Shown here: positions 25,685 through 34,992 of the stretch, in pieces
Layout: each line of letters begins with the position of its first letter
How positions within the stretch are numbered: the stretch's first letter is position 1
Origin: Ferrovibrio sp036381655
Lineage (GTDB): Bacteria > Pseudomonadota > Alphaproteobacteria > Ferrovibrionales > Ferrovibrionaceae
Assembly: GCF_036381655.1 (NCBI RefSeq)
Contig: NZ_DASVCJ010000037.1
Location: forward strand, 22,725-86,724
Direction: 5' to 3'
Length of the DNA stretch: 64,000 nt
Translations under genes and position numbers: made by a program
The notes under the pieces: model-generated
Seen by the model: only the letters and a program-made list of their open reading frames with translations
Database searches by the model: none
Told to the model about the DNA's origin: nothing

Positions 25685-27733
25685 TCATGCCGCCTTGCTG
25701 TAGCTGCGGTCGACCAGGGCGACGATCTCGCGCATGATCGCCGTGAGGTCGTAATCCTTCGGCGTGAAGACGCCGGCGATGCCGGCGGCCTTCAGGCGCC
25801 GCTCGTCCTCCGGCGGGATGATGCCGCCGACCACCACCGGCACCTCGCCGATGCCCTCCCTGCGCATGCGCTCGATCACGTCGGTGGCAAGCTCGACATG
25901 GCTGCCGGAGAGGATCGACAGGCCGACCAGATGCACGCCCTCTTCCAAAGCGGCGGCGACGATCTGTTCGGGCGTGAGCCGGATGCCTTCGTAGACAACT
26001 TCCATGCCGCAATCGCGCGCCTTCACGGCGATCTGCTCGGCGCCGTTGGAATGGCCATCCAGGCCGGGCTTGCCGACCAGCAGCTTCAACGGCCGCCCCA
26101 ACCGCTGCGCCACGGCCTTCACTTCCTCGCGCAATGCGTCCATGCCGTCATCGGCCAGCGCCGTACCCGCCGCGGCAACGCCGGTCGGCGCGCGATATTC
26201 GCCGAACACCTTGCGCAGGGCGGCAGCCCATTCGCCGGTGGTCACGCCGGCCTTGGCCGCCGCGATGCTGGGTTCCATGATATTGCGATTCTCGCGGGCG
26301 GCGGCTTCCAGATCGGCCAGCGCCTTCCCGACCGCTTTCGCATCGCGCTCAGCGCGCCACTGCTTCAGCCGCTCGATCTGCTCGGCCTCGGCCGCCGGAT
26401 CGACGGTCAGGATCGCGCCGCCTTCGCTCGCCACCAGCGGCGACGGTGCCGACTCGGTGAACCTGTTGACGCCGACGACGACATGCTCGCCGGTCTCGAT
26501 GCCGCGCACGCGGGCGGTGTTGCTCTCGACCAGGGCCTGCTTGAGATAGCCGCTCTCGACCGCCGGGATCACCCCGCCCATGTCGTCGATGCGCCGCAAT
26601 TCGGTGCGCGCCGCCGCCTTCAGCGCCTCGACCTTGGCCTCGATCACCGGGTTGTTGTCGAAAATGTCGCCGTATTCCAGAAGATCGGTTTCGTAGGCGA
26701 CGATCTGCTGCAGCCGCAGCGACCATTGCTGATCCCATGGCCGCGGCAGGCCAAGCGCTTCGTTCCAGGCCGGCAGTTGCACGGCGCGGGCGCGCGCCTT
26801 CTTCGACAGCACCACCGCCAGCATCTCGAGCAGGATGCGGTAGACGTTGTTCTCCGGCTGCTGCTCGGTGAGCCCCAGCGAGTTGACCTGAACGCCGTAG
26901 CGGAACAGCAAGGCCTTGGGGTCGGTCACGCCGTAGCGCTCGCGGCCGATCTCCTCCCAGAGATCGACGAAGGCGCGCATCTTGCAGATTTCGGTGATGA
27001 AGCGGATGCCGGCATTGACGAAGAAGCTGATGCGGCCGAAGGCCTGGCTGAAATCCTCGGGCGGCACCTGGCCGCTGTCGCGCACCGCATCGAGCACCGC
27101 GATCGCCGTGGCCAGCGCATAGGCCAGCTCCTGCACCGGAATCGCGCCGGCTTCCTGCAGGTGATAGCTGCAGACATTGGTCGGGTTCCATTTCGGTAGC
27201 TCGCGGTAGGTGAAGGCGATCACGTCGGTGATCAGCCGCATCGAGGCCGCCGGCGGGAAGATGTAGGTGCCGCGGGAGAGATATTCCTTGATGATGTCGT
27301 TCTGCACCGTGCCGCTCAGGTCGGCGCGCTTCGCCCCCTGCTCCTCGGCGACGGCGATGTAGAGCGCCAGCAGCCAGGCGGCCGGCGCGTTGATCGTCAT
27401 CGAGGTGTTCATCTGGGCGAGCGGAATGCCCTCGAACAATACCCGCATGTCGCCCAGATGGCTGATCGGCACGCCGACCTTGCCGACCTCGCCGCGCGCC
27501 AGGACATGGTCGCTGTCGTAGCCGGTCTGGGTCGGCAGGTCGAAGGCGACCGACAGGCCGGTCTGGCCGCGGCTCAGGTTGGTCCGGTACAGCGCGTTGG
27601 AGGCCCGGGCCGAGCTGTGGCCGGAATAGGTGCGGAAAAGCCAGGGTTTGTCCCGGCCGCCTGCCGAACCACCGCTTTCGCGACCGCGAATGGTGTTAGC
27701 AGAAGCAGCATCGTTTGGGCGAGTCGCACACAT
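25685..27733 (-). CDS. ecm: Ethylmalonyl-CoA mutase
   Basis: A 682-residue B12-dependent mutase of the ethylmalonyl-CoA pathway, converting (2R)-ethylmalonyl-CoA to (2S)-methylsuccinyl-CoA. The N-terminal barrel (about residues 25-520) starts PWLFRTYSGHSSARASN and includes GLSVAFDLPTQTGYDSDH. The C-terminal B12 domain has the DxHxxG histidine in LDGHSNG, the SxL motif in GLSILSGS and VVVGGIIP. Single-chain length and neighbours (ccr and mcd divergent) separate it from methylmalonyl-CoA mutase. The N-terminus carries about 28 extra residues rich in Gly, Ser and Arg before the conserved part. ATG 27733 has only a weak ribosome site. Confidence 0.93.
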   Translation of the reverse strand: MCATRPNDAASANTIRGRESGGSAGGRDKPWLFRTYSGHSSARASNALYRTNLSRGQTGLSVAFDLPTQTGYDSDHVLARGEVGKVGVPISHLGDMRVLFEGIPLAQMNTSMTINAPAAWLLALYIAVAEEQGAKRADLSGTVQNDIIKEYLSRGTYIFPPAASMRLITDVIAFTYRELPKWNPTNVCSYHLQEAGAIPVQELAYALATAIAVLDAVRDSGQVPPEDFSQAFGRISFFVNAGIRFITEICKMRAFVDLWEEIGRERYGVTDPKALLFRYGVQVNSLGLTEQQPENNVYRILLEMLAVVLSKKARARAVQLPAWNEALGLPRPWDQQWSLRLQQIVAYETDLLEYGDIFDNNPVIEAKVEALKAAARTELRRIDDMGGVIPAVESGYLKQALVESNTARVRGIETGEHVVVGVNRFTESAPSPLVASEGGAILTVDPAAEAEQIERLKQWRAERDAKAVGKALADLEAAARENRNIMEPSIAAAKAGVTTGEWAAALRKVFGEYRAPTGVAAAGTALADDGMDALREEVKAVAQRLGRPLKLLVGKPGLDGHSNGAEQIAVKARDCGMEVVYEGIRLTPEQIVAAALEEGVHLVGLSILSGSHVELATDVIERMRREGIGEVPVVVGGIIPPEDERRLKAAGIAGVFTPKDYDLTAIMREIVALVDRSYSKAA

Positions 27734-28018
27734 AACTTTGTTCCGCGTTTCGTTGACGTAAGGTTATTATGTTTCCCCTTGCGCGCAGCAAGGGAAATAA
27801 CATAACCTCTGCTGCAATGCAAAACGATCTTGCCATTTTTTCGCCGTTGCAAAAAGGTGGCAAATCGTCTGGCAGGGGACCGTCTTACGATGCCGGGGCA
27901 AGGCTAGTCCCGGCGGCCCCGGCCAACAAGAGAAGAAACACCGCTCGCCCGGCAGCGTTACAGGACGAGCGTTACAGGACGAGCGCTACAGGGACAGCCA
28001 AGAAGAAGGAGTTTCGCC
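27734..28018. promoter_or_regulatory. Divergent control region of ecm and ccr
   Basis: 285 bases that must hold both promoters. A large imperfect palindrome at 27762-27807 has arms GGTTATTATGTTTCCCCTTGC and its near-complement around GCGC. A second element at 27846-27864 holds GTTGCAAA and GTGGCAAA as two half-sites in the same orientation. The half-sites resemble the TTTGCAAA boxes bound by short-chain fatty acyl-CoA regulators of the ScfR/RamB group, though spacing is one base off the reported form. A ribosome site, GGAG, precedes ccr. Confidence 0.5.
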
Positions 28019-29332
28019 ATGTCGAATGCGGGTGGGTCCGTGGTCACCTTACAGACCGCCAATGGCGGGCCGGCCAAGGGCGGCTACAAGGACCTCTACG
28101 AAGTGGGCGAAATTCCGCCGCTCGGCCATGTGCCGAAGAACATGTATGGCTGGGTGATCCGGCGCGAGCGCCACGGCCCGCCCGAGCAGTCGATGCAGCT
28201 CGAAGTCATTCCCACGCCGGAGATCGACGCCGATGAAGTGCTGATCCTCGTGATGGCCGCGGGCGTCAACTACAACGGCGTTTGGGCCGGCCTCGGCGTG
28301 CCGATCTCGCCCTTCGACGTGCACAAGGCGCCCTTCCATATCGCCGGCTCGGATGCCGCCGGCATCGTCTGGGCGGTCGGCCGCCGCGTCAAGCGCTGGA
28401 AGATCGGCGACGAGGTGGTCGTCCACTGCAACCAGGACGACGGCGACGACGAGGAATGCAATGGCGGCGATCCGATGAATTCGCCGTCACAGCGCATCTG
28501 GGGCTACGAGACGCCGGACGGCAGCTTCGCCCAGTTCGCCCGCGTGCAGTCGCGCCAGTTGATGGCGCGGCCGAAGCACCTGACCTGGGAAGAAAGCGCC
28601 TGCTACACGCTGACGCTGGCCACCGCCTATCGCATGCTGTTCGGCCATCGCCCGCATATCCTGCGGCCGGGCCACAACGTGCTGGTCTGGGGCGCCGCCG
28701 GCGGCCTGGGTTCGATGGCGATCCAGTTGATCGCCACGGCGGGCGCCAATGCGATCGGCGTGATCTCGGAAGACACCAAACGCGATTTCGTCATGAGCCT
28801 GGGTGCCAAGGGCGTGATCAACCGCAACAACTTCGACTGCTGGGGCCAGCTGCCGCCGGTGATGGACGCCGAGAAATACGGCGCCTACATGAAGAAGGTG
28901 CGCGAGTTCGGCAAGGCGATCTGGGAGATCACCGGCAAGGGCAACGACGTCGATTTCGTCTTCGAGCATCCGGGCGAGCAGACCTTCCCGGTCTCCTGCT
29001 TCGTGGTCAAGCGCGGCGGCATGGTGGTGTTCTGCGCCGGCACCACAGGCTACAACCTGACATTCGACGCCCGCTTCGTCTGGATGCGGCAAAAGCGCAT
29101 CCAGGGCAGCCATTTCGCCAATCTCCTGCAGGCCAGCCAGGCCAACCAGCTGGTGATCGAGCGGCGCCTGGATCCCTGCATGTCGGAGGTCTTTTCCTGG
29201 GCCGACATCCCGCGCGCCCATACCAAGATGTGGAAGAATCAGCACAAGCCCGGCAACATGGCGGTGCTGGTCAGCGCGAAGACGCCTGGCCTGCGCACCA
29301 TCGAGGATGCGATCGAGGCGGGGAACAGCTGA
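28019..29332 (+). CDS. ccr: Crotonyl-CoA carboxylase/reductase
   Basis: A 437-residue medium-chain dehydrogenase that reductively carboxylates crotonyl-CoA to (2S)-ethylmalonyl-CoA with NADPH and CO2, the key step of the ethylmalonyl-CoA pathway. Characteristic stretches are MYGWVIRRERHGPP, VMAAGVNYNGVWAGLG (Asn of the CO2 pocket), WGYETPDGSFAQFARV (pocket Glu), the NADPH Rossmann motif VWGAAGGLGSMAIQL and IQGSHFANLLQA (pocket His). Full length for the family. It is divergent from ecm and followed 95 bases later by mcd. The set lets the cell assimilate acetyl-CoA-yielding substrates without the glyoxylate cycle. Confidence 0.95.
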   Translation: MSNAGGSVVTLQTANGGPAKGGYKDLYEVGEIPPLGHVPKNMYGWVIRRERHGPPEQSMQLEVIPTPEIDADEVLILVMAAGVNYNGVWAGLGVPISPFDVHKAPFHIAGSDAAGIVWAVGRRVKRWKIGDEVVVHCNQDDGDDEECNGGDPMNSPSQRIWGYETPDGSFAQFARVQSRQLMARPKHLTWEESACYTLTLATAYRMLFGHRPHILRPGHNVLVWGAAGGLGSMAIQLIATAGANAIGVISEDTKRDFVMSLGAKGVINRNNFDCWGQLPPVMDAEKYGAYMKKVREFGKAIWEITGKGNDVDFVFEHPGEQTFPVSCFVVKRGGMVVFCAGTTGYNLTFDARFVWMRQKRIQGSHFANLLQASQANQLVIERRLDPCMSEVFSWADIPRAHTKMWKNQHKPGNMAVLVSAKTPGLRTIEDAIEAGNS

Positions 29333-29427
29333 TCCCGCCGACCGACGCTGCCAGTCTTCCTGTAGATTGGCTGGCGGGCTCGTCCCGCCAGTCGTATTTT
29401 TGCCATCGCCATTGACGAGCCAAGATC

Positions 29428-31128
29428 ATGTCCGCTGCAGCCAAGCCCGCCCCCGCCAACGAAAGCCTTCTCATCGCCGATCTTCTGCCGACCTGCGCCG
29501 CCGCCCTGAAGAGCGCCGAGGACTTGCTGGGCACCGCCACCGCCGCGGTCGCGCAGATGGTGCGCGGCGCCGATGGCCGCATCGACGGCGCCAGGCTGGA
29601 GGAAGAGCAGTTCGCCGCCCATGGCCTGGCCTGGCTCGCCACCTATGTCGCGACCCTGAAGGAGGCGCTGCATTGGGCCGAGCGGCTGCAGGCGGACGGC
29701 AAGCTGCGCGAGCTCGAGCGATTGATCCTGCAGGCCGGCTTCGGCGAGTATCTGGCGCAGATCGCCGGCGGCATCAGCATGAGCCAGGTCGAGGTCTGCC
29801 GGCTGACCGATCTCGGCATCGCTCCCGAGGCGCAGCAGCGTTTCCAGGGCGGCGAGGTTCGCCGTTTGATTCAGAGCGGCAACACCGGCCTCGTCCGCAG
29901 CCGCATCGCCGCCCTGATCCAGCATAGCCTCGAGACCGGCGATTTCGGCGAGCCCGGTCTGGATGAGACGATGGCGATGGTGCGCGAACAGTTCCACCGC
30001 TTCGGTGAGGACAAGGTCGCGCCCTATGCCCATGACTGGCATCTGAAGGACGCCTTCATCCCGATGCCGGTGGTGCAGGAGATGGCCGAACTCGGCGTCT
30101 TCGGCCTGACCATCCCGGAGGAATATGGCGGGCATGGGCTGGGCAAGATGGCGATGTGCGTCGTCTCGGAAGAGCTCAGCCGCGCCTATATCGGCGTCGG
30201 CTCGCTGGGCACCCGCGCCGAGATTGCCGCCGAACTGATCCTGCGCGGCGGCACCGAGGAGCAGCGCCGATACTGGCTGCCGAAGATCGCCTCGGGCGAA
30301 ATCCTGCCCACGGCGGTCTTCACCGAGCCCAATACCGGCTCCGACCTCGGCTCCCTGCGCACCCGCGCGGTGAAGGACGGCGATGTCTACAAGGTGACCG
30401 GCAACAAGACCTGGATCACCCATGCCGCCCGCACCGATTTGATGACGCTGCTGGCCCGCACCGATCCGAACGAGCCGGGCTATAAGGGCCTGTCGATGTT
30501 CCTGGCCGAGAAGCCGCGCGGCGACGACGCCAACCCCTTCCCGGCCAAGGGCATGAGCGGCGGCGAGATCAAGGTGCTCGGCTATCGCGGCATGAAGGAA
30601 TACGAGATCGGCTTCGATGGCTTCGAGATCAAGGCGGAGAACCTGCTCGGCGGCAAGGAAAGCCAGGGCTTCAAGCAGCTCATGGAAACCTTCGAGTCGG
30701 CGCGCATCCAGACCGGCGCCCGCGCCCTTGGCGTGGCGCAATGCGCGCTGGAACTGGGCCTGAAATACGCCAACGAGCGCATCCAGTTCGGCAAACCGAT
30801 CTACAGCTTCCCGCGCGTACACGGCAAGATCGCCTGGATGGCGGTCGAGACCATGCTGGCGCGCCAGCTCTGCTACTTCGCCGCGCGCGAAAAGGATCAG
30901 GGCCGGCGCTGCGACCTGGAAGCCGGCATGGCCAAGCTGCTGGCCGCCCGCATCGCCTGGGCCAATGCCGACAATGCGCTGCAGGTGCATGGCGGCAACG
31001 GCTATGCCGAGGAATACCCGATCAGCCGCGTGCTCTGCGACGCCCGCATCCTCAACATCTTCGAGGGCGCGGCCGAGATCCAGGCCCAGGTGATCGCCCG
31101 CCGCCTGCTGGAAACGCGCAACGGTTAG
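29428..31128 (+). CDS. mcd: (2S)-methylsuccinyl-CoA dehydrogenase
   Basis: A 566-residue acyl-CoA dehydrogenase that oxidises (2S)-methylsuccinyl-CoA to mesaconyl-CoA in the ethylmalonyl-CoA pathway. It has the family's N-terminal extension of about 165 residues (LARGEEQ-like helices, e.g. GYLAQIAGGI-type segment as EYLAQIAGGISMSQ), then the ACAD fold: GVFGLTIPEEYGGHG, FTEPNTGSDLGSLRTRA (FAD), and near the C-terminus NIFEGAAEIQAQ with the catalytic-base Glu position. Following ccr by 95 bases, it is probably co-transcribed. Its stop overlaps the convergent dehydratase gene by four bases. Confidence 0.93.
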   Translation: MSAAAKPAPANESLLIADLLPTCAAALKSAEDLLGTATAAVAQMVRGADGRIDGARLEEEQFAAHGLAWLATYVATLKEALHWAERLQADGKLRELERLILQAGFGEYLAQIAGGISMSQVEVCRLTDLGIAPEAQQRFQGGEVRRLIQSGNTGLVRSRIAALIQHSLETGDFGEPGLDETMAMVREQFHRFGEDKVAPYAHDWHLKDAFIPMPVVQEMAELGVFGLTIPEEYGGHGLGKMAMCVVSEELSRAYIGVGSLGTRAEIAAELILRGGTEEQRRYWLPKIASGEILPTAVFTEPNTGSDLGSLRTRAVKDGDVYKVTGNKTWITHAARTDLMTLLARTDPNEPGYKGLSMFLAEKPRGDDANPFPAKGMSGGEIKVLGYRGMKEYEIGFDGFEIKAENLLGGKESQGFKQLMETFESARIQTGARALGVAQCALELGLKYANERIQFGKPIYSFPRVHGKIAWMAVETMLARQLCYFAAREKDQGRRCDLEAGMAKLLAARIAWANADNALQVHGGNGYAEEYPISRVLCDARILNIFEGAAEIQAQVIARRLLETRNG

Positions 31129-32090
31129 GTTTCGATAAAATCCGTGCTGGTCGGATTGCCGCCGCAGACCAGCACGGCCAGCTTTTCGTCCGGCTTCGGC
31201 CGATAGCGGCCGGATAGCAGCGCCGCAAAGGCCGCCGCGCCGCCTGGCTCGGCGACGAGGCGCAGCTTGTCCCACAGAACCGCCTGGGCCTGCTGGATCG
31301 CCTCGTCGCTGACCAGCACGCTCTCGGCCACGTAGCGTTGGGCGATCGGAAACATCAACCGGCCGACCTGCCGCGGCGCCAGAGAATCGGCCGCGATGCC
31401 GCCCGCCGGCGCCTCCACCGGCTGCCCGGCCTGCAAGGCCATGTGCAAGGTCGGCGCCGCCTCCGGCTCTACCGCGACGATCTTCACCCGGCCTTCGTAC
31501 CAGGCGGCGATGCCGCCGATCAGCCCGCCGCCGCCCACCGCGACCAGCAGCGTGTCCAGGTCAGGCGCCTGCTCCTCCAGCTCCAGTCCGACGCCGCCCT
31601 GCCCCAGCAGGGTTTCCGCCTGGTCATAGGCATGCACCGGCATGGCACCGCTTTCGGCCTGCCAGGCCTCGCTGGCGGCCAACGCCTCGGCATAGCGTTC
31701 GCCGCCCACCACCAGGTCGGCACCGTAATTGCGGATCCGCGCGATCTTCATCGCTGCCGCGATGCGCGGCACGAAAATCTTGGCCGGGATGCCGCGTTTC
31801 ATCGCGGCATAGGCGACTGCCGCACCGTGATTGCCGCCCGAAGCCGCCACCACGCCGGCCTTGGGCACCGCACGCTTCAGCAGGTTGGCGAAAGCGCCGC
31901 GCGCCTTGAACGAGCCGGAATGCTGCAGCAGTTCCAGCTTCAGATGGATCGCCGCCAGGGGCAGGTCGAAATCCGCCCCGGCCACCGTCACCACCGGGGT
32001 CCGGCGGACATGCGGCCGGATCAGCGCGGCGGTGGCCCTGATCTCTGCGGGGGTGATGGAAGCGGCGGACAGGTCGGTCATCATCTTCAT
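31125..32090 (-). CDS. Threonine/serine dehydratase-like PLP enzyme
   Basis: A fold type II PLP enzyme of about 320 residues. The PLP lysine is in SGSFKARGAFANL, the phosphate-side SxGNHG loop appears as ASGGNHGAAVAY, and the glycine-rich loop is VAVGGGGLIGGIAAW. Such enzymes deaminate threonine or serine, or racemise serine. It is shorter than biosynthetic IlvA because it lacks the ACT domain. Start uncertain: three Met codons (32090, 32084, 32081) lie together and GGATGAAG fits the third; a Met at 32141 would collide with the ArsR promoter. Divergent from an ArsR regulator, 65 bases away. Confidence 0.88.
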   Translation of the reverse strand: MKMMTDLSAASITPAEIRATAALIRPHVRRTPVVTVAGADFDLPLAAIHLKLELLQHSGSFKARGAFANLLKRAVPKAGVVAASGGNHGAAVAYAAMKRGIPAKIFVPRIAAAMKIARIRNYGADLVVGGERYAEALAASEAWQAESGAMPVHAYDQAETLLGQGGVGLELEEQAPDLDTLLVAVGGGGLIGGIAAWYEGRVKIVAVEPEAAPTLHMALQAGQPVEAPAGGIAADSLAPRQVGRLMFPIAQRYVAESVLVSDEAIQQAQAVLWDKLRLVAEPGGAAAFAALLSGRYRPKPDEKLAVLVCGGNPTSTDFIET

Positions 32091-32155
32091 CCGTGAACGG
32101 AAGCTGGGGCTGAATGCGCCGTTGACATTAATTAGAAACATGGCTAATTGGCAAT

Positions 32156-32458
32156 ATGTCTATTCTAGATGTCGCCCGCGCCATAGCCAATGACCGCCGG
32201 CTGCAGATTCTCGCCTGGCTGAAAGAGCCTGTGCGGCATTTTCCTCCGCAAACGGATGGCGATCTGCAGAAAGACGGGGTCTGCGGGGTGCTGATTGCCG
32301 AAAAACTCGGCGTAAGCCAGCCGACCGCGAGCGAGCATCTGAAAATCCTGACCCAGGCCGGTCTGCTGCGCAGCAAGCGGATCAAGCAATGGACCTTTTA
32401 TCGCCGCGACGACGCCCAGATTGCGGCATTGAAGAAAGCCATCACCGACGAACTCTGA
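32156..32458 (+). CDS. ArsR-family winged-helix regulator
   Basis: A 100-residue winged-helix protein. The recognition region is IAEKLGVSQPTASEHLKILTQAGLLRSKRIKQWTFYRRDD, a typical ArsR DNA-binding unit. It lacks the ELCVCDL metal site of arsenic sensors; the single Cys sits in DGVCGVLIAEK, so metal sensing is not clear. An insert HFPPQTDGDLQKDGVC precedes the HTH. It is divergent from the dehydratase gene and could control it. Confidence 0.88.
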   Translation: MSILDVARAIANDRRLQILAWLKEPVRHFPPQTDGDLQKDGVCGVLIAEKLGVSQPTASEHLKILTQAGLLRSKRIKQWTFYRRDDAQIAALKKAITDEL

Positions 32459-32548
32459 GCCAGTCCGGTTGCGGCGGATTGCCGCGCGAGGGTCGATCAC
32501 AACCGGGATGATTGGACCGGACCTGCCTCCGCATTATATCGTCGGCAT

Positions 32549-32746
32549 ATGGAAGCCATTGTAAAAACGCTGATCCCGGTCTTCGCCGTGGCCACCTTCC
32601 TGGTGCTTTGCGTCGGCATCTTCGCGCTGTTCCGCGGCGGACGGTTCAATCAGTCCTATTCCAATCTGCTGATGCGCTGGCGCATCCTATTGCAGTTCAT
32701 CGCCATTATTCTGATCGCGATCGCCAGCTTCGCCTTCCGACATTGA
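32549..32746 (+). CDS. Twin-transmembrane HIG1-domain protein
   Basis: A 65-residue inner-membrane protein with two helices, VAVATFLVLCVGIFALF-type segment (FAVATFLVLCVGIFALF) and ILLQFIAIILIAIASFAF, separated by a basic loop RGGRFNQSYSNLLMRWR. This is the HIG1/twin-TM pattern. It is commonly encoded next to the cobalamin adenosyltransferase in alphaproteobacteria, as here (10 bases upstream). HIG1 proteins in mitochondria modulate respiratory complex IV; the bacterial role is not established. Confidence 0.82.
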   Translation: MEAIVKTLIPVFAVATFLVLCVGIFALFRGGRFNQSYSNLLMRWRILLQFIAIILIAIASFAFRH

Positions 32747-32756
32747 GACGACTGCC

Positions 32757-33329
32757 ATGGTGAAACTGGACCGGATATATACCCGCGGCGGCGACAAGGG
32801 CATGACCTCGCTTGGAAATGGCGAGCGGGTGCCGAAACACGATCTGCGCGTGGAAGCCTATGGCGCCATCGACGAGGCCAATGCCACCATCGGCCTGGCG
32901 CGGCTGCATACCGCGGGCTCCGACCTGGACGCGATGCTGTCGCGGATCCAGAATGACCTGTTCGATCTCGGCGCCGATCTGTCGACGCCGGAAGATGAAG
33001 AAGGCAGCCGCCGTCCCGCGCTGCGCATCGCCCAGGTCCAGGTCGACCGGCTCGAGGCGGAAATCGACGCGATGAATGCCCGGCTGGCGCCGCTGACCTC
33101 TTTCATATTGCCTGGCGGCAGCCCGGCGGCGGCCTATCTGCATCTGGCCCGGACCGTCATCCGCCGCGCCGAGCGGTTGGTGACCGCCCTGCAGGATGCG
33201 GAGGCCATCAACCCGGCGGCGCTTGCCTATATCAACCGCCTGTCGGACCACCTATTCGTGGCCGCCCGCCACGCCAATCAGGATGGCGCCGGCGACGTCC
33301 TGTGGGTCCCCGGCCTTAATCGCGGCTGA
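32757..33329 (+). CDS. Cob(I)yrinic acid a,c-diamide adenosyltransferase, PduO type
   Basis: A 190-residue trimeric ATP:cob(I)alamin adenosyltransferase that makes adenosylcobalamin. It begins KLDRIYTRGGDKGMTSLGNG, the N-terminal ATP-binding motif, and later has VEAYGAIDEANATIG and LARTVIRRAERL with the conserved Arg-Arg-Glu. Full length for the family. Adenosylcobalamin is the cofactor of ethylmalonyl-CoA mutase encoded 5 kb away, so the two genes fit functionally. Ten bases separate it from the HIG1 gene upstream, indicating an operon. Confidence 0.93.
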   Translation: MVKLDRIYTRGGDKGMTSLGNGERVPKHDLRVEAYGAIDEANATIGLARLHTAGSDLDAMLSRIQNDLFDLGADLSTPEDEEGSRRPALRIAQVQVDRLEAEIDAMNARLAPLTSFILPGGSPAAAYLHLARTVIRRAERLVTALQDAEAINPAALAYINRLSDHLFVAARHANQDGAGDVLWVPGLNRG

Positions 33330-33534
33330 GCGCCGCTTCGATTGCAAGACGGCCCGGCAATTTCTGCCGCACGACACTCCCGGCGGCCTGCGACCGGCAG
33401 AAGTTTCCGCGTTTGCCGTCGCCGGCAATTCTTCGAAATCGTCTGCAATATCATCGTGTTACAAAGCGACACGCCGCTTGGCACGCCGCTTGCTCTGATT
33501 GGGGCAAATCGATTTCCAGCCAGGAGGCAGTGTT

Positions 33535-34896
33535 ATGACGATCAGTGGTGCGATGCAGACTGCGATCACCGGCCTGAATGGCCAGTCGACCGCGATCAGC
33601 TACATTTCCGACAACGTGGCGAATGCCAACACGACCGGCTACAAGAAGGTCGAATCCCGCTTTCAGACACTGATCACCCAGTCCAGCGCCCAGGCGAACA
33701 CCCATTCGCCGGGCGGCACGATCAACCAGCCCTTCTTCGCCAACAACGTCCAGGGCTCGATCCAGCAGGTCGCGTCCACCACCTCGATCGCCGTGGTCGG
33801 CAATGGCTTCATCCCGGTTTCGAAAAAGAACGGAGAGAACGCCGCCACCGGCCTGCCGACCTTCGAAACCACGGGCTATTACACCCGCGTCGGCGACTTC
33901 AACCAGAATGTCGACGGCTACCTGGTCAACTCCTCGGGCTACTTCCTGCGCGGCTGGAATGTCGATCCGGTGACCGAGGTGGTCGATACCTCGGCGACCA
34001 CGGAGGTCCGCGTCTCCAACCTGCTGGATGCGCCGGTCGCCACCTCGGTGGTCGATTACGCCGCCAACCTGCCATCCAATGCGGTCGATCCGACGACCAG
34101 CACCGTCCCGGCGACGCTGTCGACCAGCTCGATCCAGATCTTCGACGCACTGGGCAACGCCCGCACTCTGGATCTGCAATGGACCCGCATCGGCACCAAT
34201 AGCTGGACCTTGGAGGTCGGGGCGGCCGGCTCGACCGGTACGACAGTGGCCTTTGGCCCGGTTACGGTCGAATTCGGCGGTACCGTCAACGGCACCACCG
34301 TCTCCCCGGGTACGATCTCCGCCCTGGGCAACTCGAACGGCACCGCGACCAATGGCCTGACCGGCTCCACCGCCGGCGCCATCGATGACGATGCATCCTT
34401 CAGCTTCACCCTCGATTACGGCTCCGGCCCGCAGGCAATAAAGCTCGACCTGGGCTCATACGGCAATTCGATCGGCACGACGCAATATGCCGGCGATACC
34501 CTGACCCTGAACGACTTCAGCCAGAACGGCGTGCCGCAAGGCAACTTCAAGAGCCTGGCGATCGACAATGACGGCTTCGTCTCCGTCACCTTCGACAATG
34601 GCAACGTGAAGAAGTTCTACCAGATACCGATCGTCAAGTTCCGAGATCCAACCGAACTCGATCGCGTCAACGGCAATGCCTTCGTCGAGACGCCGAATTC
34701 CGGCGCCGCGGTTCTGGTCCAGCCGGGATCGAGTGGCGCGGGCGACTACGTCTCGGCAGCCATCGAAGGCTCCAACGTGGATATCGCCGAGGAATTCTCG
34801 AAACTGATCGTCGCGCAGCGCATCTACTCGGCCAATGCCCGCATCATCACGGCATCCGACGATCTGCTGCAGGAGACCATTAATATCCGTCGTTAA
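33535..34896 (+). CDS. flgE: Flagellar hook protein FlgE
   Basis: A 453-residue rod/hook protein. The N-terminal D0 segment (AMQTAITGLNGQSTAISYISDNVANANTTGYKK shape, with SDNVANANTTGYK) and the C-terminal EEFSKLIVAQRIYSANARI are the matching coiled regions that pack in the hook tube. The middle is the variable D1/D2 part rich in Thr, Ser and Gly. ATG 33535 has GGAGG eight bases upstream; a Met at 33499 is out of register with the family start. First of three flagellar genes transcribed in order flgE, flgK, flgL. Confidence 0.92.
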   Translation: MTISGAMQTAITGLNGQSTAISYISDNVANANTTGYKKVESRFQTLITQSSAQANTHSPGGTINQPFFANNVQGSIQQVASTTSIAVVGNGFIPVSKKNGENAATGLPTFETTGYYTRVGDFNQNVDGYLVNSSGYFLRGWNVDPVTEVVDTSATTEVRVSNLLDAPVATSVVDYAANLPSNAVDPTTSTVPATLSTSSIQIFDALGNARTLDLQWTRIGTNSWTLEVGAAGSTGTTVAFGPVTVEFGGTVNGTTVSPGTISALGNSNGTATNGLTGSTAGAIDDDASFSFTLDYGSGPQAIKLDLGSYGNSIGTTQYAGDTLTLNDFSQNGVPQGNFKSLAIDNDGFVSVTFDNGNVKKFYQIPIVKFRDPTELDRVNGNAFVETPNSGAAVLVQPGSSGAGDYVSAAIEGSNVDIAEEFSKLIVAQRIYSANARIITASDDLLQETINIRR

Positions 34897-34992
34897 CTGA
34901 CATGACTCTCAGGCGGTCGTCCCGCCCGGGAGTCCCCGGCAGAGCCCGGCAGCGCAGAAAGCGCTGCCGTCAGCCGCAAAGGAAGCCGCGCC

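Noticed and set aside
27734..28018. Cobalamin riboswitch upstream of ecm
   Set aside because: No B12-box sequence or multi-stem leader was recognised; the region holds palindromes instead.
29239..31275. A 678-codon open frame opposite mcd
   Set aside because: Antisense shadow of a clear acyl-CoA dehydrogenase gene; no family content.
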